Shown one piece after another: positions 52,774 through 61,820 of a stretch of DNA of 64,000 nucleotides (within the stretch, counting starts at the first letter, position 1; each line of letters opens with the position of its first letter). The notes under the pieces were generated by a model. It was not told the origin of the DNA, did no database searches, and worked only from the letters and a program-made list of their open reading frames with translations. The translations under genes and the position numbers were made by a program. This stretch comes from Salegentibacter_A chungangensis (GTDB lineage: Bacteria; Bacteroidota; Bacteroidia; Flavobacteriales; Flavobacteriaceae), in assembly GCF_042678405.1 (NCBI RefSeq), contig NZ_JBHTLI010000003.1, positions 186,001-250,000 of the forward strand, written 5' to 3'.

Positions 52774-53325
52774 TTAATTCTTTTTAAAAGGTAATCCTAG
52801 TTCGGTTAACAATGATTTCGCTTCCTTGTCGGTCTTTGCAGAAGTAACGAAGGTGATATCCATTCCGGATATTCTGTTCACCTTGTCAATATCGATCTCG
52901 GGGAAGATAATTTGCTCCTGGACTCCCAGGTTGTAATTACCTCTACCGTCAAAACCGTCCGCTTTAATTCCGTTAAAGTCACGAACTCGTGGTAACGCAG
53001 ATGTTATCAAACGATCTAAGAATTCGTACATTCTGTATCCTCGTAAAGTAACTTTAGCGCCAATTGGCATTCCTTTACGAAGCTTAAAAGAAGCAACGTC
53101 TTTTTTAGATATGGTTTGTACTGCCTGTTGACCGGTAATCGCTGTTAATTCCTCAATAGCGTAGTCGATAAGCTTCTTGTCTGCAACAGCAGCTCCAACA
53201 CCACGGCTCAGAACTATTTTTTCAAGTTCCGGTATCTCCATTACGTTGGAATAGCTGTATTCTTCGGTAAGAGTAGACTTTACTCTGTCTTTATACTCTT
53301 GTTTAAGTCTTGGTACGTATGCCAT
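52774..53325 (-). CDS. rplE: 50S ribosomal protein L5
   Basis: uL5, binds 5S rRNA and forms bridge B1b with S13. YSNVMEIPELEKIVLSRGVGAA in the N-terminal half, KLRKGMPIGAKVTLRG in the middle. 183 residues; 2 bp after rplX. Confidence 0.99.
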   Translation of the reverse strand: MAYVPRLKQEYKDRVKSTLTEEYSYSNVMEIPELEKIVLSRGVGAAVADKKLIDYAIEELTAITGQQAVQTISKKDVASFKLRKGMPIGAKVTLRGYRMYEFLDRLITSALPRVRDFNGIKADGFDGRGNYNLGVQEQIIFPEIDIDKVNRISGMDITFVTSAKTDKEAKSLLTELGLPFKKN

Positions 53326-53327
53326 AA

Positions 53328-53639
53328 CTAAATTACTTCATTAGATTTTTTAGAAAATCTCACTTTCTTTCCGTCTTCCGTCTTGTATCCAACCCTGGTG
53401 GTTTCACCATTCTTGTCTATAAGAGACAGGTTAGACACATGAACAGGAGCTTCTTTCTTTGCGATCCCGCCTTGTGGGTTAGATGCACTTGGCTTCTCAT
53501 GTTTAGAAACCATGTTAATCCCTTCCACAATAGCCTTATTTTTGTCAAGGAGTACTTTCTGCACTTTACCTTCCTGACCTTTATGGTCTCCGGCAATTAC
53601 ACGTACTGTATCTCCTGATTTTATCTTAAGCTTTGTCAT
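53328..53639 (-). CDS. rplX: 50S ribosomal protein L24
   Basis: uL24, early assembly initiator protein with a KOW motif (DTVRVIAGDHKGQEGKVQKVL, about residues 10-30). 103 residues. Between rplN and rplE. Confidence 0.99.
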   Translation of the reverse strand: MTKLKIKSGDTVRVIAGDHKGQEGKVQKVLLDKNKAIVEGINMVSKHEKPSASNPQGGIAKKEAPVHVSNLSLIDKNGETTRVGYKTEDGKKVRFSKKSNEVI

Positions 53640-53651
53640 TTCTTTAATGTA

Positions 53652-54020
53652 TTAAAGCACTTCAGGTGCCAATGATACAATTTTCATGAATTGCTTATCA
53701 CGAAGTTCTCTCGCAACCGGTCCGAATACACGAGTACCGCGCATTTCTCCGGTTGGGTTTAAAAGCACACAGGCGTTATCGTCAAAACGGATATAAGATC
53801 CGTCTGGCCTGCGAACTTCTTTTCTGGTACGAACAACAACTGCTGTTGAAACTGCACCTTTTTTGATATTCCCGTTAGGTGTAGCTTCTTTTACACTGAC
53901 AACTATCTTGTCTCCAACAGAAGCGTATCTTTTCTTTGTACCTCCTAATACTCGGATAGCTAAAACTTCTTTAGCCCCGGTATTGTCTGCTACTTTTAGT
54001 CTAGACTCTTGTTGTACCAT
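53652..54020 (-). CDS. rplN: 50S ribosomal protein L14
   Basis: uL14, at the subunit interface. MVQQESRLKVADNTGAKEVL start and FGPVARELRDKQFMKIVSLAPEVL ending. 122 residues; first gene of the classical spc group, with no visible promoter between it and rpsQ. Confidence 0.99.
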   Translation of the reverse strand: MVQQESRLKVADNTGAKEVLAIRVLGGTKKRYASVGDKIVVSVKEATPNGNIKKGAVSTAVVVRTRKEVRRPDGSYIRFDDNACVLLNPTGEMRGTRVFGPVARELRDKQFMKIVSLAPEVL

Positions 54021-54022
54021 AA

Positions 54023-54280
54023 TTACTTCGCTCTTTCAATTATTTCTACTAATCTCCAACATTTAGATTTACTTAAAGGTCGTGTTTCCATGATCCTTAC
54101 AGTATCTCCTTCGTTGCAGTCGTTTTGCTCGTCGTGCGCTACGTATTTTTTCGTTTTTAAAACGAATTTTCCATACATAGGGTGTTTTACTTTCTTAACC
54201 TCAGAAACCACAATAGACTTCTGCATTTTATTACTTGTAACTACACCTATACGTTCTTTTCTTAAATTTCTTTTTTCCAT
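54023..54280 (-). CDS. rpsQ: 30S ribosomal protein S17
   Basis: uS17, OB-fold primary 16S binder. RIGVVTSNKMQKSIVV and the DTVRIMETRPLSKSKCWRL ending identify it. 85 residues; 2 bp before rplN. Confidence 0.99.
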   Translation of the reverse strand: MEKRNLRKERIGVVTSNKMQKSIVVSEVKKVKHPMYGKFVLKTKKYVAHDEQNDCNEGDTVRIMETRPLSKSKCWRLVEIIERAK

Positions 54281-54298
54281 CTTTCAGCAGAATAACAC

Positions 54299-54490
54299 TT
54301 ATTGTTGTTCTCTTTTAGTTAACTCTGTAGCAAGTCTCGCTATATCTCTTCTTACAGCTCTAAGCTGTATTGGATTTTCTAAAGGCGACACTGCGTGAGC
54401 CATTTTTAAGTCTGAATATGCTTTTCTAGACTTATCAAGCTCTTCTTGTAATTCTGCCACAGAAAATTCTTTTACTTCTGATTGTTTCAT
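54299..54490 (-). CDS. rpmC: 50S ribosomal protein L29
   Basis: uL29, a small helical-hairpin protein near the exit tunnel and docking site of SRP and trigger factor. 63 residues with ELDKSRKAYSDLKMAHAVSPLENPIQLRAVRRDIARL. Confidence 0.98.
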   Translation of the reverse strand: MKQSEVKEFSVAELQEELDKSRKAYSDLKMAHAVSPLENPIQLRAVRRDIARLATELTKREQQ

Positions 54491-54502
54491 AACATTTAAA
54501 TA

Positions 54503-54922
54503 TTAAGCCTGATAATCTCTAGCTACAATAAACTTAGTTCTCACAGGAAGTTTCTGTGCTGCAAGACGCAACGCCTCTTTAGCAACATCCATTGGCACTC
54601 CGCCAATTTCAAACATAATTCTTCCTGGCTTTACAACAGCTGCCCAGTATTCAACGGCACCTTTACCTTTACCCATACGTACCTCAAGAGGCTTTTTGGT
54701 GATAGGCTTGTCTGGAAATATTTTAATCCATAAAGACCCTTCCCTTTTCATATAACGGGTAGCGGCAATACGTGCTGCCTCGATCTGGCGGGCATTCACA
54801 AAATTGCTATCAAGTGACTTGATACCAAATGTTCCGTTTGAAAGTCTGTGCCCTCTTTGAGCATTTCCTTTCATACGGCCCTTTTGCTGTTTACGATATT
54901 TTGTTCTTTTAGGTTGTAACAT
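54503..54922 (-). CDS. rplP: 50S ribosomal protein L16
   Basis: uL16, helps position tRNA at the A site. MLQPKRTKYRKQQKGRMKG start, EVRMGKGKGAVEYWAAVVKPGRIMFEI core. 139 residues; between rpsC and rpmC. Confidence 0.99.
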   Translation of the reverse strand: MLQPKRTKYRKQQKGRMKGNAQRGHRLSNGTFGIKSLDSNFVNARQIEAARIAATRYMKREGSLWIKIFPDKPITKKPLEVRMGKGKGAVEYWAAVVKPGRIMFEIGGVPMDVAKEALRLAAQKLPVRTKFIVARDYQA

Positions 54923-54941
54923 TTTTCTTTACTTTAAAAAA

Positions 54942-55661
54942 TTACTTTCTACGACGTGATTTGTTACCACCTCGTCCGGCTCCGGATTTCCCTCCTTGCT
55001 TTTTTGCTAGGCCAACAAGCGGGGAAAGTTCTCTTTTTCCGTAAACCTCACCTTTCATGATCCATACTTTTACACCCAGTCTACCGTAGGTAGTATGAGC
55101 TTCAATCAAAGCATAATCAATATCGGCCCTAAAAGTAGACAAAGGAATTCTACCATCTTTGTATGCCTCAGAACGTGCCATTTCAGCACCGTTTAGACGA
55201 CCGGAGATCTGAATTTTGATCCCTTCGGCGTTCATCCTCATAGCAGCCGCGATAGCCATTTTAATTGCACGACGGTAAGAGATACGATTCTCAATTTGTC
55301 TAGCAACACTAGATGCCACTAGGTGCGCATCAAGTTCTGGCCTCTTAATCTCAAAGATGTTAATTTGAACCTCTTTGTCGGTAATCTTCTTAAGCTCCTC
55401 TTTAAGCTTGTCTACCTCCTGGCCGCCTTTACCAATAATAATACCTGGTCTGGCAGTGGTGATAGTAACGGTTACAAGCTTAAGGGTACGCTCAATAATT
55501 ACCCTAGATACACTCGCTTTAGAAAGACGAGCATGGATATACTTTCTAATCTTATCGTCTTCGGCTAACTTATCGCCGTAGTCATTTCCTCCGTACCAGT
55601 TGGATTCCCATCCTCTAATGATACCAAGGCGATTTCCGATTGGATTTGTTTTCTGTCCCAT
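54942..55661 (-). CDS. rpsC: 30S ribosomal protein S3
   Basis: uS3, mRNA entry-channel protein. MGQKTNPIGNRLGIIRGWES start, KH domain with TARPGIIIGKGGQEVDKLK and a C-terminal S3 domain (GRLNGAEMARSE, YGRLGVKVWIMKGEVYGK). 239 residues with a basic Gly/Arg/Lys tail. Confidence 0.99.
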   Translation of the reverse strand: MGQKTNPIGNRLGIIRGWESNWYGGNDYGDKLAEDDKIRKYIHARLSKASVSRVIIERTLKLVTVTITTARPGIIIGKGGQEVDKLKEELKKITDKEVQINIFEIKRPELDAHLVASSVARQIENRISYRRAIKMAIAAAMRMNAEGIKIQISGRLNGAEMARSEAYKDGRIPLSTFRADIDYALIEAHTTYGRLGVKVWIMKGEVYGKRELSPLVGLAKKQGGKSGAGRGGNKSRRRK

Positions 55662-55669
55662 ACTATCTC

Positions 55670-56077
55670 TTAGCTTTGTGTATTATTGTTTGCTCCAAGC
55701 ACCAATGTAACGTGGTTGGATCTTTTTCTTATTCTGTGTGCACGACCCTGTGGCGCAGGACGAAGTCTTTTCAACATACTTCCCCCGTCTACACGGATCT
55801 CTTTTACGAACAACTCAGCGTCTTCAAGACTTGCATCTTCGTTTTTAGCCTGCCAGTTGGCGATAGCTGAAAGCAAAAGCTTCTCTATACGACCTGATGC
55901 TTCCTTTTGGCTGAATTTCAAAATATGAAGCGCTTTTTCTACTTTTTCACCACGAACAAGGTCTGCAACCAGACGCATTTTTCTTGGCGAAGTAGGGCAG
56001 TTATTCAACTTTGCAAAAGCTACCTGTTTCTTGGCTTCTTTTATTTGCTCTGCTCTTTCTCTTTTACGAACTCCCAT
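55670..56077 (-). CDS. rplV: 50S ribosomal protein L22
   Basis: uL22, lines the exit tunnel through a beta-hairpin. The core NNCPTSPRKMRLVADLVRGE is near residues 25-45, and the loop DGGSMLKRLRPAPQGRAHRIRKR follows. 135 residues, with an N-terminal basic extension of about 15 residues. Confidence 0.99.
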   Translation of the reverse strand: MGVRKRERAEQIKEAKKQVAFAKLNNCPTSPRKMRLVADLVRGEKVEKALHILKFSQKEASGRIEKLLLSAIANWQAKNEDASLEDAELFVKEIRVDGGSMLKRLRPAPQGRAHRIRKRSNHVTLVLGANNNTQS

Positions 56078-56085
56078 AGCTTCAA

Positions 56086-56364
56086 TTATTTTTTACCTTT
56101 ATTTTTTGCACCTGCATGTCCTCTGAAAGAACGTGTTGGTGAAAATTCTCCTAATTTATGACCTACCATGTTCTCAGTCACATATACAGGAACAAATTGT
56201 TTCCCGTTATGAACCGCAATAGTTTGCCCAACGAAGTCTGGAGTAATCATTGAAGCTCTTGACCAAGTCTTGATCACGGCTTTCTTACCAGACTCAACGT
56301 TTTGAGTAACTTTCTTATCTAATTTATAGTGAACAAAAGGTCCCTTTTTTAATGAACGTGCCAT
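56086..56364 (-). CDS. rpsS: 30S ribosomal protein S19
   Basis: uS19, 30S head protein. MARSLKKGPFVHYKL start and VTENMVGHKLGEFSPTRSFRGHAG signature. 92 residues; 6 bp after rplB. Confidence 0.99.
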   Translation of the reverse strand: MARSLKKGPFVHYKLDKKVTQNVESGKKAVIKTWSRASMITPDFVGQTIAVHNGKQFVPVYVTENMVGHKLGEFSPTRSFRGHAGAKNKGKK

Positions 56365-56370
56365 ATCTTA

Positions 56371-57198
56371 TTATTTCTTTCTACGTTCTACAATATATTT
56401 ATTACTCGCTTTTGTTCTTGAACGGGTCTTGAATCCTTTAGCAGGAAGACCTTTTCTAGAACGTGGGTGACCTCCTGAAGCTCTACCTTCACCACCACCC
56501 ATTGGGTGATCAATCGGGTTCATAGCAACTGGTCTTGTTCTTGGTCTTATACCCAACCAACGTTTTCTACCGGCTTTACCAGATATCTGCAACTGGTGGT
56601 CACTGTTAGACACAGCTCCAATAGTCGCCATACAAGTAGACAATACTCTTCTGATTTCTCCGGAAGGCAACTTAACGGTTGCGTATTTCCCTTCTCTCGC
56701 CAATAACTGAGCAAATGCCCCGGCGCTACGCGCCATTACAGCACCTTGCCCGGCTCTTAACTCGATACAAGAGATAATGGTACCAAGAGGAATATATGCC
56801 AATGGCATAGCATTCCCGATTTCAGGAGCCGCTTGCTCTTTACTAGAGACAATGTTCTGACCTACCTGAAGCCCATTCTGAGCAATAACATACCTTTTCT
56901 CTCCGTCTTGATAGTTCAATAACGCGATAAAAGCAGTTCTGTTAGGATCATATTCTATAGTCGCAACAGTAGCAGGAATACCCTGCTTGTCACGCTTAAA
57001 GTCTACAACTCTGTAACGTCTTTTGTGACCACCACCTTTGTAGCGCATGGTCATTTTTCCCTGACTGTTTCTCCCACCTGACTTTTTTATCGGAGCCAAT
57101 AGACTTTTCTCCGGCTTATCAGTAGTAATGGCGTCATACCCATTAACTACTCTAAATCGCTGTCCAGGTGTGATTGGTTTTAATTTTCTAACTGACAT
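56371..57198 (-). CDS. rplB: 50S ribosomal protein L2
   Basis: uL2, needed for subunit association and peptidyl transferase function. The C-terminal peptidyl-transferase-proximal segment (MNPIDHPMGGGEGRASGGHP, His in NPIDHP) is intact. 275 residues; 9 bp after rplW. Confidence 0.99.
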   Translation of the reverse strand: MSVRKLKPITPGQRFRVVNGYDAITTDKPEKSLLAPIKKSGGRNSQGKMTMRYKGGGHKRRYRVVDFKRDKQGIPATVATIEYDPNRTAFIALLNYQDGEKRYVIAQNGLQVGQNIVSSKEQAAPEIGNAMPLAYIPLGTIISCIELRAGQGAVMARSAGAFAQLLAREGKYATVKLPSGEIRRVLSTCMATIGAVSNSDHQLQISGKAGRKRWLGIRPRTRPVAMNPIDHPMGGGEGRASGGHPRSRKGLPAKGFKTRSRTKASNKYIVERRKK

Positions 57199-57207
57199 TG
57201 TTTAATC

Positions 57208-57498
57208 TTAAAGATTACTGTATAAATCAATAGTTTCACCTTCCGCCACCTGTACCAATGCTTTTTTATAAGCCTTGGTTTTACCAGTGATCATCCCAGA
57301 TTTTGTATATCTGGTCTTACGATCTGGACGGACATTAATTGTACGAATTTTAGATACTGAAACGCCATAAGCAGACTCAACCGCGTCTTTTATTTCAATC
57401 TTATTCGCCTTATTATCAACCACAAAACTATAGCGGTTATTCAACTCGCTATCTGCAGTAGCCTTTTCTGTAATAATAGGTTTTATTAAGATACTCAT
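57208..57498 (-). CDS. rplW: 50S ribosomal protein L23
   Basis: uL23, exit-tunnel rim protein and docking site for trigger factor and SRP. ILIKPIITEKATADSE start and the VSKIRTINVRPDRKTRYTKSG segment. 96 residues; 5 bp after rplD. Confidence 0.99.
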   Translation of the reverse strand: MSILIKPIITEKATADSELNNRYSFVVDNKANKIEIKDAVESAYGVSVSKIRTINVRPDRKTRYTKSGMITGKTKAYKKALVQVAEGETIDLYSNL

Positions 57499-57503
57499 AA
57501 CGC

Positions 57504-58133
57504 TTATTTACTTAAATTCGACTCAATTCCTTCTAGAGACCCTTCCATGAACACGATATTATTCGCGTGCAATATTTTGTAAGTGCTTAATTCTGAGCTA
57601 CTTACAACCTCAGAGCCTTTTAAATTACGTGACGACAAATATACGTTTTTATTTGAGCCACCCAATACTATAAGAGACTTTTTATTCTCTATGCCTAAGG
57701 CATTTAGAACGTCTATGAAGCTCTTCGTTTTTGGAGCTTCAAAGTTAAAATCTTCAACAACCATGATCGCCTTGTCATTTGCTTTAATAGATAAAGCCGA
57801 TTTTCTGGCAAGACGCTTAAGGTTCTTATTCAATTTGAATCCGTAGTTTCTTGGTCTAGGACCAAAAACACGACCTCCACCTTTAAAGATAGGAGACTTG
57901 ATGCTACCAGCTCTGGCAGTACCTGTACCCTTTTGCTTCTTGATCTTACGGGTACTTCCGGAAATCTCAGCACGCTCTTTAGCCTTGTGAGTTCCCTGAC
58001 GCTGATTTGCAAGATATTGCTTCACATCAAGATAAACCGCATGCTCATTAGGCTCTATTCCAAAAACAGAATCAGAAAGGTTTGCCTTTCTACCTGTTTC
58101 TTTTCCTTTTATATCTAAAACTGCTACTTCCAT
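57504..58133 (-). CDS. rplD: 50S ribosomal protein L4
   Basis: uL4, tunnel-wall protein; in E. coli it also represses the S10 operon by attenuation and translation control. The tunnel loop KKQKGTGTARAGSIKSPIFKGGG is near residues 68-90. 209 residues. Its ATG overlaps the rplC stop by one base. The presence of an attenuator-like structure upstream of rplC makes L4 an obvious candidate regulator, by analogy only. Confidence 0.99.
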   Translation of the reverse strand: MEVAVLDIKGKETGRKANLSDSVFGIEPNEHAVYLDVKQYLANQRQGTHKAKERAEISGSTRKIKKQKGTGTARAGSIKSPIFKGGGRVFGPRPRNYGFKLNKNLKRLARKSALSIKANDKAIMVVEDFNFEAPKTKSFIDVLNALGIENKKSLIVLGGSNKNVYLSSRNLKGSEVVSSSELSTYKILHANNIVFMEGSLEGIESNLSK

Positions 58134-58744
58134 TACTTACTAATGATTACGTATGAGTTTTTATGTCCTGGCACACATCCCTTAACAACAATAAGGTCCT
58201 TATCTGCCACAACTTTTAAAACTTTCAGGTTTTCTACTTTTACTTTATCTCCACCCATTCTACCGGCCATACGCATTCCTTTGAATACTCTCGCAGGATA
58301 CGATGCTCCACCAATAGAACCAGGAGCTCTTAATCTGTTGTGCTGACCGTGAGTGGCCTGCCCAACTCCTCCAAAACCGTGTCTCTTAACAACACCCTGG
58401 AAACCTTTTCCTTTAGATGTACCTGAAATATCAACAAATTCACCTTCTTTGAAATGCTCCACGGTAACAGAGTCACCTAATTTGTAATCTTCATTATAAC
58501 CCTGGAATTCCACGACTTTACGTTTTGCAACGGTTCCTGCCTTCTTCGCGTGCCCTTCAGCAGCTTTGCTTGCAGTCTTTTTGTCATCGAAACCAAGTTG
58601 AAGTGCTTCATACCCGTCAACCTCTTTGGTTCTGACTTGGGTAACTACGCATGGTCCTGCTTGAATAACGGTACAAGGGATATTTTTCCCGTTCTCGTCA
58701 AAAATGCTGGTCATGCCTACTTTTTTTCCTATTAACCCAGACAT
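58133..58744 (-). CDS. rplC: 50S ribosomal protein L3
   Basis: uL3, initiates 50S assembly and approaches the peptidyl transferase centre. MSGLIGKKVGMTSIFDENG start, KGKGFQGVVKRHGFGG and the THGQHNRLRAPGSIG segment. 203 residues. It is the first gene after a 147-nt structured spacer that follows rpsJ. Confidence 0.99.
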   Translation of the reverse strand: MSGLIGKKVGMTSIFDENGKNIPCTVIQAGPCVVTQVRTKEVDGYEALQLGFDDKKTASKAAEGHAKKAGTVAKRKVVEFQGYNEDYKLGDSVTVEHFKEGEFVDISGTSKGKGFQGVVKRHGFGGVGQATHGQHNRLRAPGSIGGASYPARVFKGMRMAGRMGGDKVKVENLKVLKVVADKDLIVVKGCVPGHKNSYVIISK

Positions 58745-58890
58745 ATTTAATTATTAGTTATTAATTATTTATTTAAAAAAATTCAGGGCAGAAAAATACT
58801 TTCGCCCTGAATGTATTTTTCTCCGTTTTTCCTTTGCGAAACGCGCAGGACATGTTACCGCGCAACCGAAGCTACGCGGATTTTTTTCTA
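58745..58890 (-). promoter_or_regulatory. Candidate transcription attenuator in the rpsJ-rplC spacer
   Basis: Three elements follow each other on the minus strand after rpsJ. First, a 9-bp hairpin closed by a C(UUCG)G tetraloop (58858-58879). Second, a possible antiterminator: AGAAAAATAC (58813-58822 on plus) pairs perfectly with a 10-nt arm at 58790-58799. Third, a terminator hairpin: 9 perfect base pairs (58804-58812 with 58781-58789) followed by seven Us. The second and third use interleaved arms and cannot form together. No promoter box is seen in the spacer, so read-through from rpsJ must supply rplC and everything downstream. Confidence 0.65.
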
Positions 58891-59196
58891 TCACACTTTA
58901 ATCTCTACTTCTACTCCACTTGGCAGCTCAAGCTTCATCAACGCATCGATGGTCTTAGAAGATGAACTGTAGATATCAAGCAATCTCTTATAAGAGCTAA
59001 GCTGAAACTGCTCTCTGGATTTCTTGTTTACGTGAGGAGAACGCAAAACAGTAAAGATTTTTTTGTGCGTTGGCAACGGGATCGGCCCGGTTACCACAGC
59101 ACCCGTGGTTTTTACGGTTTTTACGATTTTCTCAGCAGACTTATCTACCAAGTTGTGATCGTAAGATTTTAGTTTTATTCTTATTTTCTGACTCAT
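58891..59196 (-). CDS. rpsJ: 30S ribosomal protein S10
   Basis: uS10, 30S head protein that also works in Nus-factor antitermination. KIRIKLKSYDHNLVDKSAEKIV start, GPIPLPTHKKIFTVLRSPHVNKKSREQF core. 101 residues; 10 bp after fusA, without tuf between them. Confidence 0.99.
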   Translation of the reverse strand: MSQKIRIKLKSYDHNLVDKSAEKIVKTVKTTGAVVTGPIPLPTHKKIFTVLRSPHVNKKSREQFQLSSYKRLLDIYSSSSKTIDALMKLELPSGVEVEIKV

Positions 59197-59206
59197 GTTC
59201 CTAATA

Positions 59207-61315
59207 TTATTCGTTTGAACCCTTTGTTGCTTTAATCACTTCTTCCGAAATATTAGAAGGAGTTTCAGCATAGTGAGAGAATTCCATAGTTGAAGTCGCT
59301 CTACCAGAAGACAATGTTCTTAATGTAGTTACATAACCGAACATTTCTGATAACGGCACTTCAGCTTTTACAATTTTCGCTCCAGATCTATCAGACATAC
59401 TGTTTACCTGACCTCTTCTTCTGTTAAGGTCACCAACAATATCCCCCATATTTTCTTCCGGAGTTACTACTTCGATCTTCATAATTGGCTCAAGGATCAC
59501 AGCTCCTGCAGATTTTGCAGCGGCTTTATATCCCATTTTAGCAGCCAATTCAAACGAAAGCTGGTCAGAATCCACAGGGTGGAAAGATCCATCCTTAAGA
59601 ACAACCTTAAGACTGTCCATTGTAAATCCTGCCAAAGGACCATTCTTCATTGCTTCTTCGAAACCTTTCTGTACAGATGGAATGAATTCTTTAGGAATTC
59701 GACCACCTTTAATTTCGTCAACAAACTGAAGACCTGTTCCTTCGAAATCCTCATCTACAGGACCCATCTCAAATACGATGTCTGCGAACTTACCACGACC
59801 ACCAGACTGTTTCTTATAAACTTCTCTGTGCTGGGCGGTTTTGGTAACAGCTTCCTTATATTCTACCTGAGGCTCACCTTCGTTCACCTCTACCTTAAAT
59901 TCTCTCTTCAAACGATCCACAAGGATCTCGATGTGAAGCTCACCCATACCAGAGATAATGGTCTGTCCTGAAGCTTCATCTGTCTTCACCTGGAAAGTTG
60001 GATCTTCTTCAGCAAGTTTAGCTAAAGCCATACCCATCTTATCAACGTCAGCCTTGGTCTTAGGCTCTACCGCAATACCAATTACCGGCGCCGGGAAGGT
60101 CATAGACTCAAGAATAATCGGGTGATCTACATCTGTAAGAGTATCTCCTGTTTTAATATCTTTAAATCCAACCGCAGCTCCAATATCACCAGCCTCAATC
60201 TTATCGATAGGCTCTTGTTTGTTAGAATGCATCTGGTAGATACGCGAAATACGCTCTTTCTTACCTGAACGAACGTTCAATACGTAAGAACCTGCGTTTA
60301 AGGTACCTGAGTAAGTTCTAAAGAATGCTAAACGACCTACGAATGGGTCAGTTGCAATTTTAAATGCCAAAGCAGAGAATGGGGAGTCTACATTCGGCTT
60401 ACGAGATTCCTCTTCGCCGGTGTTAGGATTTTCTCCAACAATCGCCTCAACATCTACTGGTGAAGGAAGATATCTCATCACCGCATCCAACATTGCCTGC
60501 ACTCCTTTATTTTTAAAGGCTGAACCACACATCATAGGTATGATAGACATATCTATGGTTGCAGCTCTAAGAGCAGCAATAATCTCATCTTCAGTAATTG
60601 AGTTCTCATCTTCGAAGAACTTCTCCATTAAAGCTTCATCATACTCAGCTACAGCTTCTACAAGCTCAGCTCTGTACTTATCCACATCTTCTTTAAGCTC
60701 TTCTGGAATATCAATGGTGTCATAAGTCATTCCGTGATCTTCCTCGTTCCAGATGATCGCCTTTTTAGAAATAAGATCTACAACTCCCTTGAAGTCGATC
60801 TCATCCCCAATCGGCACCTGAAGCGGAACCGGGTTACCACCTAGCATTTCCCTAACCTGCTTACACACGTTAAAGAAATCAGCACCCTGACGGTCCATTT
60901 TATTTACGAACCCAAGACGTGGTACTTTATATTTATCTGCCTGTCTCCATACTGTTTCAGACTGTGGCTCCACACCGTCTACAGCACTAAACAAAGCAAC
61001 AACCCCATCAAGAACACGTAAAGAACGCTCCACCTCTACGGTAAAGTCAACGTGCCCGGGAGTATCAATAATATTAACTATATATTCCTGGTCTTTATAC
61101 ATCCAGGTACAATGCGTTGCAGCTGAAGTAATGGTAATACCTCTTTCCTGCTCCTGCTCCATCCAGTCCATTGTTGCAGCTCCGTCGTGAACCTCTCCAA
61201 TCTTGTGACTGATCCCTGTATAATAAAGAATACGCTCAGTAGTTGTGGTTTTACCCGCATCAATGTGAGCTGCAATTCCTATATTTCTTGTAAATTTTAA
61301 GTCTCTTTGTGCCAT
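59207..61315 (-). CDS. fusA: Elongation factor G
   Basis: Translocation GTPase. G domain with AHIDAGKTTTTERIL (about 17-31), DTPGHVDF near 88 and NKMDRQGAD near 140; domains II to V follow, with the domain IV ESSFHPVDSD-like GSFHPVDSDQLSFE segment. 702 residues, canonical. It follows rpsG by 5 bp in the str operon and leads directly into rpsJ. Confidence 0.99.
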   Translation of the reverse strand: MAQRDLKFTRNIGIAAHIDAGKTTTTERILYYTGISHKIGEVHDGAATMDWMEQEQERGITITSAATHCTWMYKDQEYIVNIIDTPGHVDFTVEVERSLRVLDGVVALFSAVDGVEPQSETVWRQADKYKVPRLGFVNKMDRQGADFFNVCKQVREMLGGNPVPLQVPIGDEIDFKGVVDLISKKAIIWNEEDHGMTYDTIDIPEELKEDVDKYRAELVEAVAEYDEALMEKFFEDENSITEDEIIAALRAATIDMSIIPMMCGSAFKNKGVQAMLDAVMRYLPSPVDVEAIVGENPNTGEEESRKPNVDSPFSALAFKIATDPFVGRLAFFRTYSGTLNAGSYVLNVRSGKKERISRIYQMHSNKQEPIDKIEAGDIGAAVGFKDIKTGDTLTDVDHPIILESMTFPAPVIGIAVEPKTKADVDKMGMALAKLAEEDPTFQVKTDEASGQTIISGMGELHIEILVDRLKREFKVEVNEGEPQVEYKEAVTKTAQHREVYKKQSGGRGKFADIVFEMGPVDEDFEGTGLQFVDEIKGGRIPKEFIPSVQKGFEEAMKNGPLAGFTMDSLKVVLKDGSFHPVDSDQLSFELAAKMGYKAAAKSAGAVILEPIMKIEVVTPEENMGDIVGDLNRRRGQVNSMSDRSGAKIVKAEVPLSEMFGYVTTLRTLSSGRATSTMEFSHYAETPSNISEEVIKATKGSNE

Positions 61316-61320
61316 TTTAT

Positions 61321-61797
61321 TTAGAATCTAAAGTGAGAGAATGCTTTATTAGCTTCAGCCATCTTATGCGTGTCTACTCTTTTCTTAACAGCAGCACCTT
61401 CTTCCTTAGCAGCAGCTAAAACTTCTGCAGCTAATTTCGCAGCCATAGACTTTTCATTTCTCTTACGAGAGAATGAAATAAGCCATTTCATAGCTGTAGA
61501 TACTTTACGGTCTGGTCTTATCTGCATAGGTATCTGAAAGGTAGCACCACCAACACGTCTACTTCTAACTTCAACGTGAGGCATTACATTAGAAAGCGCA
61601 TCTTTCCAAACTTCCAAACCAGTCTTCTCTTCGTCTTGTTTCTTCTCTTCTACAATCGCAATTGCATCGTAGAAAATTTTAAAGGCAACCGACTTCTTAC
61701 CATCCCACATCATCATGTTCACAAAACGTGTCACAAGCTGATCGTTAAATTTAGGATCTGGTAAAAGTGGTCTTTTTTTGGCCTGTCTTTTTCTCAT
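61321..61797 (-). CDS. rpsG: 30S ribosomal protein S7
   Basis: uS7, nucleates the 30S head. RKRQAKKRPLLPDPKF start, NVMPHVEVRSRRVGGATFQIPMQIRPDR core and KRVDTHKMAEANKAFSHFRF ending. 158 residues; 23 bp after rpsL. Confidence 0.99.
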   Translation of the reverse strand: MRKRQAKKRPLLPDPKFNDQLVTRFVNMMMWDGKKSVAFKIFYDAIAIVEEKKQDEEKTGLEVWKDALSNVMPHVEVRSRRVGGATFQIPMQIRPDRKVSTAMKWLISFSRKRNEKSMAAKLAAEVLAAAKEEGAAVKKRVDTHKMAEANKAFSHFRF

Positions 61798-61820
61798 TTC
61801 TTTACATTAAAAGTTTTAAA

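Noticed and set aside
58781..58822. H-type pseudoknot formed by the two interleaved stems in the rpsJ-rplC spacer
   Set aside because: With stems of 9 and 10 bp and no connecting bases between them, the crossing loops would have to span a groove with zero nucleotides. Mutually exclusive hairpins are the better reading.
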